DNA from: Microterricola gilva
GTDB lineage: Bacteria > Actinomycetota > Actinomycetes > Actinomycetales > Microbacteriaceae
DNA length: 64,000 nucleotides
Direction: 5' to 3'
Assembly (NCBI RefSeq): GCF_004217495.1
Contig: NZ_SHLC01000001.1
Location: 1,922,001 to 1,986,000, forward strand
The first letter of the stretch is position 1. Every line of letters starts with the position of its first letter. The translations under genes were made by a program, and so were the position numbers. Positions 43,869 to 51,869 of this stretch are shown in pieces. The notes under the pieces are model-generated. The model was given only the letters and a program-made list of their open reading frames with translations, was not told the DNA's origin and made no database searches.

Positions 43869-44741
43869 TCAGTGCGCTGGCGTTGCCGCTTTCGCTGGGG
43901 CGGCTGGGGGTTCGGCTGGTTCCTCGGGTTCCGCCGGCGCCTTCCCTCCGTTGGCGAGCACATCCGGGATCAGCTCACGCACGGCCTCCGGCTGGGGTGA
44001 GAGCACGGCGATGTCGACGCGGCGGTTGAACGCCATGTCCTCCGGCGTTTCCCCCGTGCGCTGCGGCCTGGTCGAGCCGTAGCCGACGGCCGAGATCTGG
44101 CCGCCGGGGAAGCCGGCCGTCTCGACCATGCGTCGGAGGACCTGCGTTGCCCGCCCACCGGAGAGTTCCCAGTCGGTGGGGAACGGGTTGGGCGAGCCGC
44201 GGTAGTCGGCATGGCCCTCGACGGAGACGCTGTGTGCGGAGGCAGCGAGGATCGGGCCGATCGTGTCGACGACGGCGAGGGCCTCCCCCTGCAGATCGAT
44301 GCTGTTGGGCTGGAAGAACGTCTCCCAGCCGATGAGGCCGATGGTCAGCCCCCTCTGGTCGATGACGAAGGTGACGGCGTGAGCCAGGTTCTGGGCCTCG
44401 AGCGCCGAGCGCAGCTGATCGCGCAGCTTCACCAGTGTCTCGACCTCGGTCACGGCGAGCTCGACATCGGTGAAGCCGTCTCCCTCCTCGCTGACCTTCT
44501 CCGGCGGCACGACGATGCCACTCGCGGTGTCGATCTTGCCCTCCTCCACCGTGCCGAAGCCGGTGGCCAGCGAGTTCTTGAGCGCGGTGAACTTCTCCTG
44601 GTCGACGGTCGACATGGCGAAGAGCACGATGAACAGACACATCAGCACGGTGACCATGTCCATGTACGACGCCATCCAGCGTTCGTCGACGTGCTCCTCG
44701 GCGTGTTCGGTGCCGCGCGAGCGGCGGCCTGGGCGGCTCAT
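43869..44741 (-). CDS. motB: Flagellar motor stator protein MotB
   Basis: Stator subunit anchored to peptidoglycan; 290 residues from ATG 44741. One membrane helix with the essential aspartate (WMASYMDMVTVLMCLFIVLFAM, residues 25-46) is followed by a plug/linker and an OmpA-like domain (VSVEGHADYRGSP near 200 and NRRVDIAVL near 253). The C-terminus is a Pro/Ala/Glu-rich tail. It overlaps motA by four bases. Confidence 0.95.
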   Translation of the reverse strand: MSRPGRRSRGTEHAEEHVDERWMASYMDMVTVLMCLFIVLFAMSTVDQEKFTALKNSLATGFGTVEEGKIDTASGIVVPPEKVSEEGDGFTDVELAVTEVETLVKLRDQLRSALEAQNLAHAVTFVIDQRGLTIGLIGWETFFQPNSIDLQGEALAVVDTIGPILAASAHSVSVEGHADYRGSPNPFPTDWELSGGRATQVLRRMVETAGFPGGQISAVGYGSTRPQRTGETPEDMAFNRRVDIAVLSPQPEAVRELIPDVLANGGKAPAEPEEPAEPPAAPAKAATPAH

Positions 44742-45502
44742 GCCGCTTCCGAGTCCTTCGCACGCGGCACCATCGCCCGCAGGCGCTCCCCGAGCAGGCG
44801 TGGCTGGCTGCCGGCGTGGATGGCGAGCACGCCCTCCATGAGCAGCGTCATCCGCTCGTTCTCGAGCTCGGCCAGGCGCTTCAGCCTGGTGCCGATGGGC
44901 AGGAAGATGAAGTTGGCGCTGAGCAGGCCCCACAGGGTGGCGACGAAGGCCGTTGCGATCATCGGACCGAGCGTCGCCGGGCTGTCGAGCTTCTCCAGGA
45001 CGTGGATCAGAGACACGACGGTACCGATGATGCCGATCGTCGGGGCGTAGCCGCCGACGCTCGTGAAGTACCGGGCGGCGTTGCGCGCGCTGCGGTCAGC
45101 CGTGTGGATCTCATCTTCGAGCAGGATGCGCAGTTCTTCGCCGTCTGTGCCGTCCGCGACGCTCTGCAGCGCCCTCTTGAGGAACGGGTCGCTCTCGTTC
45201 TCTGCCTCCTGTTCGAGGGCGAGCAGGCCTTCGGCTCGCGCCGTCTCGGCGAGCGTGACGAGGCGGGCGATGGTGACCTTGGGCTTGACCGACTTCCCAA
45301 TGAACGCCTTGGGCAGGGCCTTGAGCGCGGAGATTGTGTCGCTGAGCGTGCCGCCGGCCATGCCGACCGCGAGGCTCGCGCCCAGCACCAGAATCATCGG
45401 TGCCGGAATCAGGACCGCCGTGACGGCGGTGCCTTCGAGGGTCATCATGGCGAACAGTGAGCCGAAGGCGATCACCAGGCCGATGAGGATGGCGGGATCC
45501 AT
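44738..45502 (-). CDS. motA: Flagellar motor stator protein MotA
   Basis: Proton-conducting stator subunit; 254 residues with four membrane helices in two pairs (residues 4-24, 30-52, 148-170, 180-205). GGYAPTIGIIGTVVSLIHVLEKL and MIATAFVATLWGLLSANFIFLPI are hallmark blocks of the second pair. ATG 45502 overlaps the flbD stop (TAATG). Confidence 0.95.
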   Translation of the reverse strand: MDPAILIGLVIAFGSLFAMMTLEGTAVTAVLIPAPMILVLGASLAVGMAGGTLSDTISALKALPKAFIGKSVKPKVTIARLVTLAETARAEGLLALEQEAENESDPFLKRALQSVADGTDGEELRILLEDEIHTADRSARNAARYFTSVGGYAPTIGIIGTVVSLIHVLEKLDSPATLGPMIATAFVATLWGLLSANFIFLPIGTRLKRLAELENERMTLLMEGVLAIHAGSQPRLLGERLRAMVPRAKDSEAA

Positions 45503-45831
45503 TACTTGCTCCTCGTCGAATCGCTGTGATCATCCGGCTGCGCGTCAACCGGGTCCGGGGCGAGCTCGAGAGCCCTGGCGACCGGGCGCAGAACGGGCTG
45601 CGGGCGGCCGTGGTTCTGATACTCGGACTCGTCCTGCATGGCGGAGGCGAGATTGATCACGCGGGCGCGGTACTCCGTGATGCGGGCGATCACCTCGGCG
45701 AGCGACTCGGTCACGATGTACTTGGCGCCGTCCAACATCACCAGGGTGGTGTCTGGGCTCTCGTGGATGCGCTCGATCAGATCGGGATTGATCGCGAACT
45801 GGCTGTCGTTGAGTCGGGTCACGACAATCAT
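45502..45831 (-). CDS. flbD: FlbD-family flagellar protein
   Basis: Small protein found between flgE and motA in many Gram-positive flagellar operons; function poorly known (in Bacillus the homologue SwrD raises motor torque). It has 109 residues from ATG 45831. The domain MIVVTRLNDSQFAINPDLIER and the following block IHESPDTTLVMLDGAKYIVTES fills residues 1-43; a polar tail follows. The first gene after the island at 46010-48716, it has its own sigma-28-type promoter. Confidence 0.92.
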   Translation of the reverse strand: MIVVTRLNDSQFAINPDLIERIHESPDTTLVMLDGAKYIVTESLAEVIARITEYRARVINLASAMQDESEYQNHGRPQPVLRPVARALELAPDPVDAQPDDHSDSTRSK

Positions 45832-45883
45832 CGCCTCGCCTCGCTTCCGGTCTCGGTGCTCGACCGATCGGCCGTCACGCTGC

Positions 45884-45912
45884 ACTATCGGCAGCGATGG
45901 GCACACGGTAAG
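45884..45912 (-). promoter_or_regulatory. Sigma-28-type promoter of flbD-motA-motB
   Basis: CTTAC (45908-45912), 15 bases, GCCGATAGT (45884-45892) on the minus strand, about 50 bases before flbD. It is placed at the inner edge of the island interrupting the flagellar genes, so the downstream genes can still be expressed. Confidence 0.78.
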
Positions 45913-46009
45913 TCACGGGCGAATCGGGGCGGGTCGCCCGATCATCCTGATCGGGTGATGCGCCGTCGTGCGACGGGGAGGATCGTGCGTTCCGACGAAA
46001 GGACACCGC

Positions 46010-46468
46010 ATGACTGAGTACGAATTCGAGACGCTCGGCCCCGTTGACTACCTCGTGGTCGAGTTCCCGACGGGCGAGGCGAACTTCACCGGCGAGATTG
46101 TCGCCGAACTCGTGAAGCTCGTGGATGCCGGCACGATCCGGGTCATCGACATGATGATTCTCACCAAGGACGACGAGGGAACCATCGACGCGATGGAGCT
46201 CTCCGATTCCGGGGATCTGGGCGATCTGCTGCGCATCGAGGCCGATCTCGCCGAGCTTCTCGCCGCGGACGACGTCGCCAATCTCGCGGCGGCCATGGAT
46301 CCAGGCACCGTCGCCGGGGTGCTCGTGTACGAGAACCTGTGGGCTGCGCCATTCGCCGCGGCGACCAGGAGGGCCGGCGGTCAGCTGATCGCCGACGGAC
46401 GAATCCCCATCCAGTCGATCATCGCCTCCATCGAGGCCGATGCGGCTGCCGAGAAGTCAGGAGAGTGA
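46010..46468 (+). CDS. DUF6325-family protein
   Basis: Small acidic soluble protein of 152 residues from ATG 46010, with GAAAGGA seven bases upstream. LGPVDYLVVEFP near the N-terminus, then a MILTKDDEGTIDAMEL stretch, match what I know as DUF6325. No catalytic motif is apparent. It is usually paired with a tiny basic protein, as here (next gene two bases downstream). It is on the opposite strand to the flagellar genes on both sides. Confidence 0.8.
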   Translation: MTEYEFETLGPVDYLVVEFPTGEANFTGEIVAELVKLVDAGTIRVIDMMILTKDDEGTIDAMELSDSGDLGDLLRIEADLAELLAADDVANLAAAMDPGTVAGVLVYENLWAAPFAAATRRAGGQLIADGRIPIQSIIASIEADAAAEKSGE

Positions 46469-46469
46469 C

Positions 46470-46631
46470 ATGCCACTGAGACCAGCTCGTATCGGACGCG
46501 TCGGCGTCATCGGTGCGCCCGTGGCCAAGGCGGCCGTCGTGACCGCAGCGGTTCGACCGGGGCCGGCCCCTGTGGCGAAGGCCGCAGTGGTCGGTGCGGC
46601 GATCACGCCGGGGCGCCGCCGCCGCATTTAG
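46470..46631 (+). CDS. 53-residue basic protein with internal repeat
   Basis: Small protein from ATG 46470, two bases after the DUF6325 stop with a GGAGAG ribosome binding site, so it is translationally paired with it. It holds two copies of PVAKAAVV-x-AA (near residues 17 and 35), each followed by a Pro-Gly, and ends in RRRRI. It may be a membrane-active or partner peptide. A hairpin terminator follows. Function unknown. Confidence 0.7.
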   Translation: MPLRPARIGRVGVIGAPVAKAAVVTAAVRPGPAPVAKAAVVGAAITPGRRRRI

Positions 46632-46641
46632 GCACAACGCA

Positions 46642-46680
46642 ACGGCCCCCTGTGCACCAGTCCGATGCACAAGGGGCCGT
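46642..46680. terminator. Hairpin between convergent genes
   Basis: Stem of 15 bases with one mismatch (arms 46642-46656 and 46666-46680), 10 bases after the small-protein stop and 9 before the DUF7144 gene stop. There is no T tract on the plus strand, so its strength is uncertain. Confidence 0.6.
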
Positions 46681-46688
46681 CGCGTGTG

Positions 46689-47090
46689 TCAGGCGGCCTT
46701 GACCTCTCGGCCATGCGCTGTGACCGCGTAGATCACCAGGACATCGATCGCGATGACGATGAACGCCCACCACGGCTGTGCCGGGAGGAGCAGCATCTGG
46801 CCGACCGCGCTCAGAGCGGCCAGGATGACGGCGATGATCCGCGCCCAGGTGGCGCCGCCGAACAGAGCGATACCGGTGAGCACGAGCAGCGCGCCGATGA
46901 TGATGTTCCACCATCCCCAGCCGGTGACGTCGAAGAGGAACAGCGTTCCACTGCTGACCAGGTAATACGTGTTCGAGCCGAGCAGCGCCATGAAGCCCTG
47001 CACCGCACTGAAGACACCATTCAGGATCAGGATGATGCCGGCGAAGCCGATCCAGCCGACCCAGCCCGTTGGTTCGTTGACTGTACTCAT
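46689..47090 (-). CDS. DUF7144-type four-helix membrane protein
   Basis: Membrane protein of 133 residues from ATG 47090; four hydrophobic helices (residues 11-35, 45-65, 68-92, 98-122) with the paired WGWWNIIIGALLVLTGIALF and WARIIAVILAALSAVGQ. It resembles DUF7144 proteins common in actinobacteria. Function unknown. It diverges from the DUF1254 gene across a 192-base gap. Confidence 0.75.
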   Translation of the reverse strand: MSTVNEPTGWVGWIGFAGIILILNGVFSAVQGFMALLGSNTYYLVSSGTLFLFDVTGWGWWNIIIGALLVLTGIALFGGATWARIIAVILAALSAVGQMLLLPAQPWWAFIVIAIDVLVIYAVTAHGREVKAA

Positions 47091-47168
47091 GTTGTCCCCA
47101 CCGTTCCCCTTCTAATCCGAGCGACTTTCAGCCGCGAGCCCAGACTCCTCAGCGGCCGCGACGGGCGC

Positions 47169-47187
47169 ATCATGCCGATGGCATGAT
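47169..47187. promoter_or_regulatory. Palindromic site between divergent genes
   Basis: ATCATGCC-GAT-GGCATGAT is a perfect 8-base inverted repeat with a 3-base spacer. It is well placed to be an operator for the DUF7144 or DUF1254 gene. No regulator gene is adjacent. Confidence 0.4.
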
Positions 47188-47282
47188 CTCGGCGACATCA
47201 CAGGAACGGCTTGCGGCCCCAGCCACGTGGCTGCCAGAGTGAATGCAATCAACGCATTGGTGCGGAAAAACTTGGGGGAAGC

Positions 47283-48716
47283 ATGTCAGAACATACTCGC
47301 GCGGGAATGATCAGCGGTCTGGAGGAGGCCGTCGCGTCTCTCAGCACTCCAGACACGGTGTCGTCGCCGTTCGGCGATCTGCGCTTCTTCGACGGGGTGC
47401 CACTGCCGGAGACCGCTGAGACGGCGTATGACGCGCTCGACCTGATGCGCGCGATCGAGGTGTTCCTGAACACGGTGCCGGGTGCATCACTCGTGGCCTT
47501 TCGCAACGGCATCCGTTCTGTCGGCGTGACGTCGCCTCGCGTGATCGGCATCACAGAACCACGGGCGAATTCGGGCGCCCTCTTTCTCACGCCAAACACG
47601 GAAACGACGTACGGCACGACGATGTTGGACCTGAAGGCGTGGGGGCCGACCGTCATCGAGGTACCGGAACAGTCGCTCTGCGTTGTCGATGACTTCTGGT
47701 TCCGCTACGTCGCGGACATGGGCATCGCCGGCCCCGACCGCGGAGAGGGCGGCAAGTACTTGTTCCTTCCGCCGGGGTACGACGGCGACATTCCTGACGG
47801 CTACTTCGTCTACCGCACGCCGACCTTCACGAACTTCGTCGTGCTCCGCGCTCTCGGTGGAGTGCCCGCCATGAAGCGGGCCCGCGTCTACCCGCTCGCC
47901 GAGGCGGCTGATCCGGCCCCCAACGAGTTCATCAATCTCGCCGAGATGACGTTCAATTCGATCCACGCCAACGACTACACCTTCTACGAAGAGGTCGCCC
48001 AGCTCGTGCGTGAGGAACCGGTCGAGGCACTCGACGCTGAACGTGCCGGACAGCTCGCCGCCATCGGCATCACGCACGACGCCCCGTTCGCGCCGGACGC
48101 CAGGCTCACGGCGATCCTCGAGAAGGCCGCGCCGATCGCCGCCGGCCTCGCAAGGGTTGTCACCTACCAGCCGCGCGACCCGGATGCCGTGCTCTACGGC
48201 TCGTGGCGCAATGGCTTCGTCGGTGGCAGCTACGAGTTCCTGCGCAACGGCGCCCGACTGCTGGACGCCCGCACCCAGTTCCACTACTTCGCCACGGTGA
48301 TCACGCCGGCGATGGCCCACGCCCAGGTCGGCGCCGGATCCGCCTACGCCTACACGGTGCACGACGCGAACGGCGACATCCTCGACGGCGGTCGCTCGTA
48401 TCGGCTCCGGATCGACCCGGATCAGCCGGCGAAGAGCTTCTGGGCGGTCGACATCTACGACACCCAGACGCGCTCGCTGTTGGTCGTTCCGTCGACGCCG
48501 TATCCGGCCCTGGCGAGCAATACCGGCACGCTGGAGGCGAATGCGGATGGCTCCTACGACCTCTTCTTCGGCCCGACAGCGCCGGCCGGCAAGGAGTCCA
48601 ACTGGATCGAGACGTTGCCGGGCAAGTCGTGGTTCCCGCTGTTCCGCGCGTATGGGCCGCTCGAGCCGTGGTTCGATCAGAGCTGGCGCCTGAACGAGTT
48701 CGAGCCGACGGACTAG
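47283..48716 (+). CDS. DUF1254/DUF1214 domain protein
   Basis: Large soluble protein of 477 residues from ATG 47283, with GGGGGAA immediately upstream. The N-terminal half (PNTETTYGTTMLDLKAWGPTV near residue 110) is DUF1254; the C-terminal 120 residues (SFWAVDIYDTQTRSLLV, GKSWFPLFRAYGPLEPWFDQSW) are DUF1214. No signal peptide is seen, although many relatives are exported. Enzymatic role unknown. It lies on the strand opposite to flgE and ends in a strong terminator. Confidence 0.88.
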   Translation: MSEHTRAGMISGLEEAVASLSTPDTVSSPFGDLRFFDGVPLPETAETAYDALDLMRAIEVFLNTVPGASLVAFRNGIRSVGVTSPRVIGITEPRANSGALFLTPNTETTYGTTMLDLKAWGPTVIEVPEQSLCVVDDFWFRYVADMGIAGPDRGEGGKYLFLPPGYDGDIPDGYFVYRTPTFTNFVVLRALGGVPAMKRARVYPLAEAADPAPNEFINLAEMTFNSIHANDYTFYEEVAQLVREEPVEALDAERAGQLAAIGITHDAPFAPDARLTAILEKAAPIAAGLARVVTYQPRDPDAVLYGSWRNGFVGGSYEFLRNGARLLDARTQFHYFATVITPAMAHAQVGAGSAYAYTVHDANGDILDGGRSYRLRIDPDQPAKSFWAVDIYDTQTRSLLVVPSTPYPALASNTGTLEANADGSYDLFFGPTAPAGKESNWIETLPGKSWFPLFRAYGPLEPWFDQSWRLNEFEPTD

Positions 48717-48745
48717 GGGCGCGCGAGCGGGGAGGCATTAAGCAG

Positions 48746-48782
48746 GGCGGGAGGCCAGAATCAGTCATTCTGGCCTCCCGCC
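48746..48782. terminator. Bidirectional terminator between DUF1254 gene and flgE
   Basis: A perfect 16-bp stem (48746-48761 and 48767-48782) with a 5-base loop separates the convergent genes. Confidence 0.8.
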
Positions 48783-48804
48783 GGCATGGTGGCCTCCCCC
48801 GGCG

Positions 48805-49974
48805 CTAGCGCTTGAGGTTGGTGAGCTCCTGCAGCACCTCGTCGGAGGTGGTGATGATGCGGGCGTTCGCTTGGAAGCCGCGCTGGGCGACGATCAGGTT
48901 CGTGAACTCCTGCGAGAGGTCGACGTTCGACATCTCGAGCTGGCCGCCGGCGAGCACGCCGAGGCCGTCGCCTCCCGGAACGCCGTACGTCGCGGCGCCC
49001 GAGTTGACTGTGGCACGGTAGCCGGAGGAACCGGTCTTCTCGAGGCCGCCGGGGTTGGCGAAGGTGGCCAGGGCTACACGGGCGATCGGCTGCTTCTGCC
49101 CGTTGCTGAACAGGCCGACGAGCGTGCCGTCCTTGGAGAGCGTGAAGGACTCGAGGGTTCCGGCCTGGCGACCGTTCTGGCCCTCGATCGCGACGGTGCT
49201 GAGCGTGGCGAAGCCCGAGACGCCGGAGAGGTCGACGGTGATGCCGCCGATGGCGGGAAGCGTTCCGCCTGTCTGCACGCCGTTCGTGAAGGTGAGCGTC
49301 GCCGTCTGCGTCGTTGCGCCGTCGGTGCCGGAGACGCCCCAGTTGTTGCCGGCCTTTGTGAAGGTGAGGGTCAGCGTGCCCGGCTTGCCGTCTGCACCGT
49401 AGACGGGGACGTCGCGCACGAGAACCGTGCCGTCTGCGGCATCCGATGGCAGGTTGCCGCCGACGGTGGCCGCGGTCGTTGCGGATGCCGGCGACACACC
49501 CTTGAGCGGGAGTTGGATGTTGCCGATGCCGCCGCCGGTCGGGATCTGACCATTGACGGCGTTCCACCCCTGCACGAGGGAGCCGTCGGGCGCGGTGAGC
49601 CGGCCGTCTGCATCGAGGTCGAAAGCGCCGGCACGGGTGTAGCGCGTCTCGCCGCCGATGCTCGTGACGAAGAAACCGTCACCGGCGATCATCATGTCGG
49701 TGGCACGCCCGGTCGCCTGGGCCGAGCCCTGCGTGAAGTTGGTGGAGATGCCGGCGACCTGCACGCCGAGGCCGATCTGTGCCGGGTTGGTTCCACCGGT
49801 CTGCGCCTGCGGGCCGCCGGCGCCCTGGGTGAGCTGCGAGAGCGTGTCCTGGAACTGCACGGCGGAGCCCTTGAACGCGGTCGTGTTGACGTTGGCGATG
49901 TTGTTGCCCGTGACGTCGAGCATGGTCTGGTGCGAACGGAGTCCAGAGATTCCGGAGTAGAGCGAGCGGAGCAT
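48805..49974 (-). CDS. flgE: Flagellar hook protein FlgE
   Basis: Main hook structural protein; 389 residues. The N-terminal rod signature (LRSLYSGISGLRSHQTMLDV then GNNIANVNTTAFKGS) and the C-terminal domain (SNVDLSQEFTNLIVAQRGFQANARIITTSDE) bracket a hook-type variable middle with the GDGFFV motif near residue 98. ATG 49974. It is the last gene of the flgB-flgE transcription unit before the interruption. Confidence 0.95.
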   Translation of the reverse strand: MLRSLYSGISGLRSHQTMLDVTGNNIANVNTTAFKGSAVQFQDTLSQLTQGAGGPQAQTGGTNPAQIGLGVQVAGISTNFTQGSAQATGRATDMMIAGDGFFVTSIGGETRYTRAGAFDLDADGRLTAPDGSLVQGWNAVNGQIPTGGGIGNIQLPLKGVSPASATTAATVGGNLPSDAADGTVLVRDVPVYGADGKPGTLTLTFTKAGNNWGVSGTDGATTQTATLTFTNGVQTGGTLPAIGGITVDLSGVSGFATLSTVAIEGQNGRQAGTLESFTLSKDGTLVGLFSNGQKQPIARVALATFANPGGLEKTGSSGYRATVNSGAATYGVPGGDGLGVLAGGQLEMSNVDLSQEFTNLIVAQRGFQANARIITTSDEVLQELTNLKR

Positions 49975-50004
49975 TGGTGAGCCTTTCGGTGGAGGGGTCG
50001 GCGA

Positions 50005-50472
50005 TCAGACGGCGGCGGCTGCGCCGGGGGTTTCTGGCTTGGGAACTTCGGGTTTGGGCGGGGCGGTGACGCTGGCGATCACATCGAGCGGGATGTTCTT
50101 GCCCCCGATCGAGATGGTGGGAACCGCTCCGACGTACGACACGGAGTCGGCGATGCCGGTGACGGTCTCCCCCGCCGCGTTCACGTAGGAGACCTGTTGG
50201 CCGACGAGCGATGCCGCAGCCACCCGCATCTGCAGCGAGAAGCCCTCGCCGCTCGTGACGGCGAGTTCGTTCATCTTCTCCATCATCGCCAGCTGCGTGG
50301 TCTGCTGGATCATCTGCGAGGTGTCCATCGGCGAGCTCGGATCCTGGTTCTGCAGCTGGGTGATCAGCAGCGACATGAAGACGTCGCCGTCCATGTCCTG
50401 CTTGGGCTTCCGAACGGGGGCGGTGGCGTAGATGCCGCCGGTGTTCGCGGTGGTGACGGGGTCAATCGGCAC
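50005..50472 (-). CDS. flgD: Hook capping protein FlgD
   Basis: Cap that guides assembly of hook subunits; 155 residues from GTG 50472. The family core FMSLLITQLQNQDPSSPMD (residues 32-50) with TSQMIQQTTQLAMMEKMNEL following is clear. The C-terminal part is short and lacks the Ig-like domains of enteric FlgD, ending in a Pro-rich tail. Confidence 0.92.
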   Translation of the reverse strand: MPIDPVTTANTGGIYATAPVRKPKQDMDGDVFMSLLITQLQNQDPSSPMDTSQMIQQTTQLAMMEKMNELAVTSGEGFSLQMRVAAASLVGQQVSYVNAAGETVTGIADSVSYVGAVPTISIGGKNIPLDVIASVTAPPKPEVPKPETPGAAAAV

Positions 50473-50483
50473 GGGGTCCTCTT

Positions 50484-51869
50484 CTATGCGATCAGGTCGA
50501 TGTGCGGGTGGGCGGATGCCGAGCCGAGCGACGTCGGCACTGCCGATTCGGCAGGTTGGACGCTGTCCGTGCCCGGCCGGGTGCCGGGCTGGGCGGCTGC
50601 GGCGTGCTCCCCCGGGCGCGCTTCGCGCCCGCTCTGGCCGCTCCGCTCGCCCAGCGCCGCGTTCTGGCCATTCTGGTTCTGGCCGGACGGGTTCTGGCCG
50701 GTCTGGCTCTGGCCGCCCTGGTTCTGGCCGCCCTGGCCCTGCCTGCCCGGGGCGTCATCGGCCGAGAGTCCGAGGGTCGCGTGGATCCCCGTTGCGGCGA
50801 GGTCGCGGCGCAGCTCGCTGAGCACGCCGCGCACGGCGTCACGGGCGTGATCGGTCGGAGCGAACAGCTCGACCCGCAGCTGGTCCCCCGTCACAACCGC
50901 CTGCACCGTGACTGGTCCGAGCCGGTCGGGGGCGACGGTGACGGTGATGCTGTGGCTGCCGTCTCCGGCGTGGGCCAGTGTGAGCAGGGGCCGGCCGAGC
51001 TGCGTAGCGAGCGGCGGGTGCTGCGACGTGGCAGCCGGCCTGCCCGCGCCCTCAGCCGCGGCGACGGGGGGTGCGCCCGCGATGGCACTCTGAGCGCCCT
51101 GGGGGGCGACGGCGCTCGGCAGCGCGCTCTGGCGGACGTCGGCCTGGACAGGCTCGTCCACCGCCGTCGCAGCCGCCACCGGGACAGCGCCAGGAGCTGC
51201 GCCCAACCGGGATGCGGTTGCGGCCGCCGGCACGGCGGCTTCGGGTCGTGCCTGTGCGGCTGGGGCCGGCTGCGCCGCAGCGAACGGGGCGTACCCGAGC
51301 GGTGCAGCCACGGGCTGCGCGCCCTCTGCCACCGTGGCTGCGCCGTGCGTCGAGGCGGGCATTGGGGCGGTCGCCGGCGCCTGAAGCACGGTTCCGGCGT
51401 CGCGGCCGCGAGTGGCGGGGGCCGCGGTGGCGACGGCCGACGCCGTGACTGCCGTGGCCGGTCCAGCGGCGGCCGCGGCATCCAGGCTCTCTGATGTGAT
51501 CGCCGGCCCCGCTGCGTCGCTGGCCGCAGCCGCGGGGTTGCCCACCGCGCTCGTGGTCCACGCGAGCCCCGCGAACGCACCCCACCCCGGTGTGACGGGT
51601 GTCGGCCGCATCGTGTCAACGGGCGACGGCGCTGCCGCCAGGGCGTCGCCGCCGAGCTGAGGCTCCGCGCCACTGTCGTCGATGCCGGAACCGGATGCCG
51701 GAACATCCAACTCGGCCGGCGCGGTCCCGGGGGCCTCCGCCGGTGCGGCCTCGGATCCGGCCGCGGCCAGCGCCGCGCCGAAGCCGGCGCCACGATCGGT
51801 GGATGCCGGGCCGGACGACGCCGTCGCGGGGCGTGCCGGCGCGGTCAGAATCGCCATCGGGAGGCTCAC
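50484..51869 (-). CDS. fliK: Flagellar hook-length control protein FliK
   Basis: Molecular ruler and export-switch trigger; 461 residues from GTG 51869. Residues 1-290 are Ala/Pro-rich and low in complexity, as usual for FliK. The conserved C-terminal domain spans about residues 295-385 (ITVTVAPDRLGPVTVQAVV, GDQLRVELFAP, LRRDLAATGI). After it comes a repeat tract of Gly-Gln-Asn units (QGGQNQ, TGQNPS, NGQN), then a polar tail. The stop precedes flgD by eleven bases; the start overlaps the NlpC/P60 gene. Confidence 0.88.
   Translation of the reverse strand: MSLPMAILTAPARPATASSGPASTDRGAGFGAALAAAGSEAAPAEAPGTAPAELDVPASGSGIDDSGAEPQLGGDALAAAPSPVDTMRPTPVTPGWGAFAGLAWTTSAVGNPAAAASDAAGPAITSESLDAAAAAGPATAVTASAVATAAPATRGRDAGTVLQAPATAPMPASTHGAATVAEGAQPVAAPLGYAPFAAAQPAPAAQARPEAAVPAAATASRLGAAPGAVPVAAATAVDEPVQADVRQSALPSAVAPQGAQSAIAGAPPVAAAEGAGRPAATSQHPPLATQLGRPLLTLAHAGDGSHSITVTVAPDRLGPVTVQAVVTGDQLRVELFAPTDHARDAVRGVLSELRRDLAATGIHATLGLSADDAPGRQGQGGQNQGGQSQTGQNPSGQNQNGQNAALGERSGQSGREARPGEHAAAAQPGTRPGTDSVQPAESAVPTSLGSASAHPHIDLIA

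Noticed and set aside
46010-48716. The island as a prophage or transposon
   Set aside because: No integrase, transposase, terminal repeats or target-site duplication could be found; the genes are ordinary actinobacterial families.
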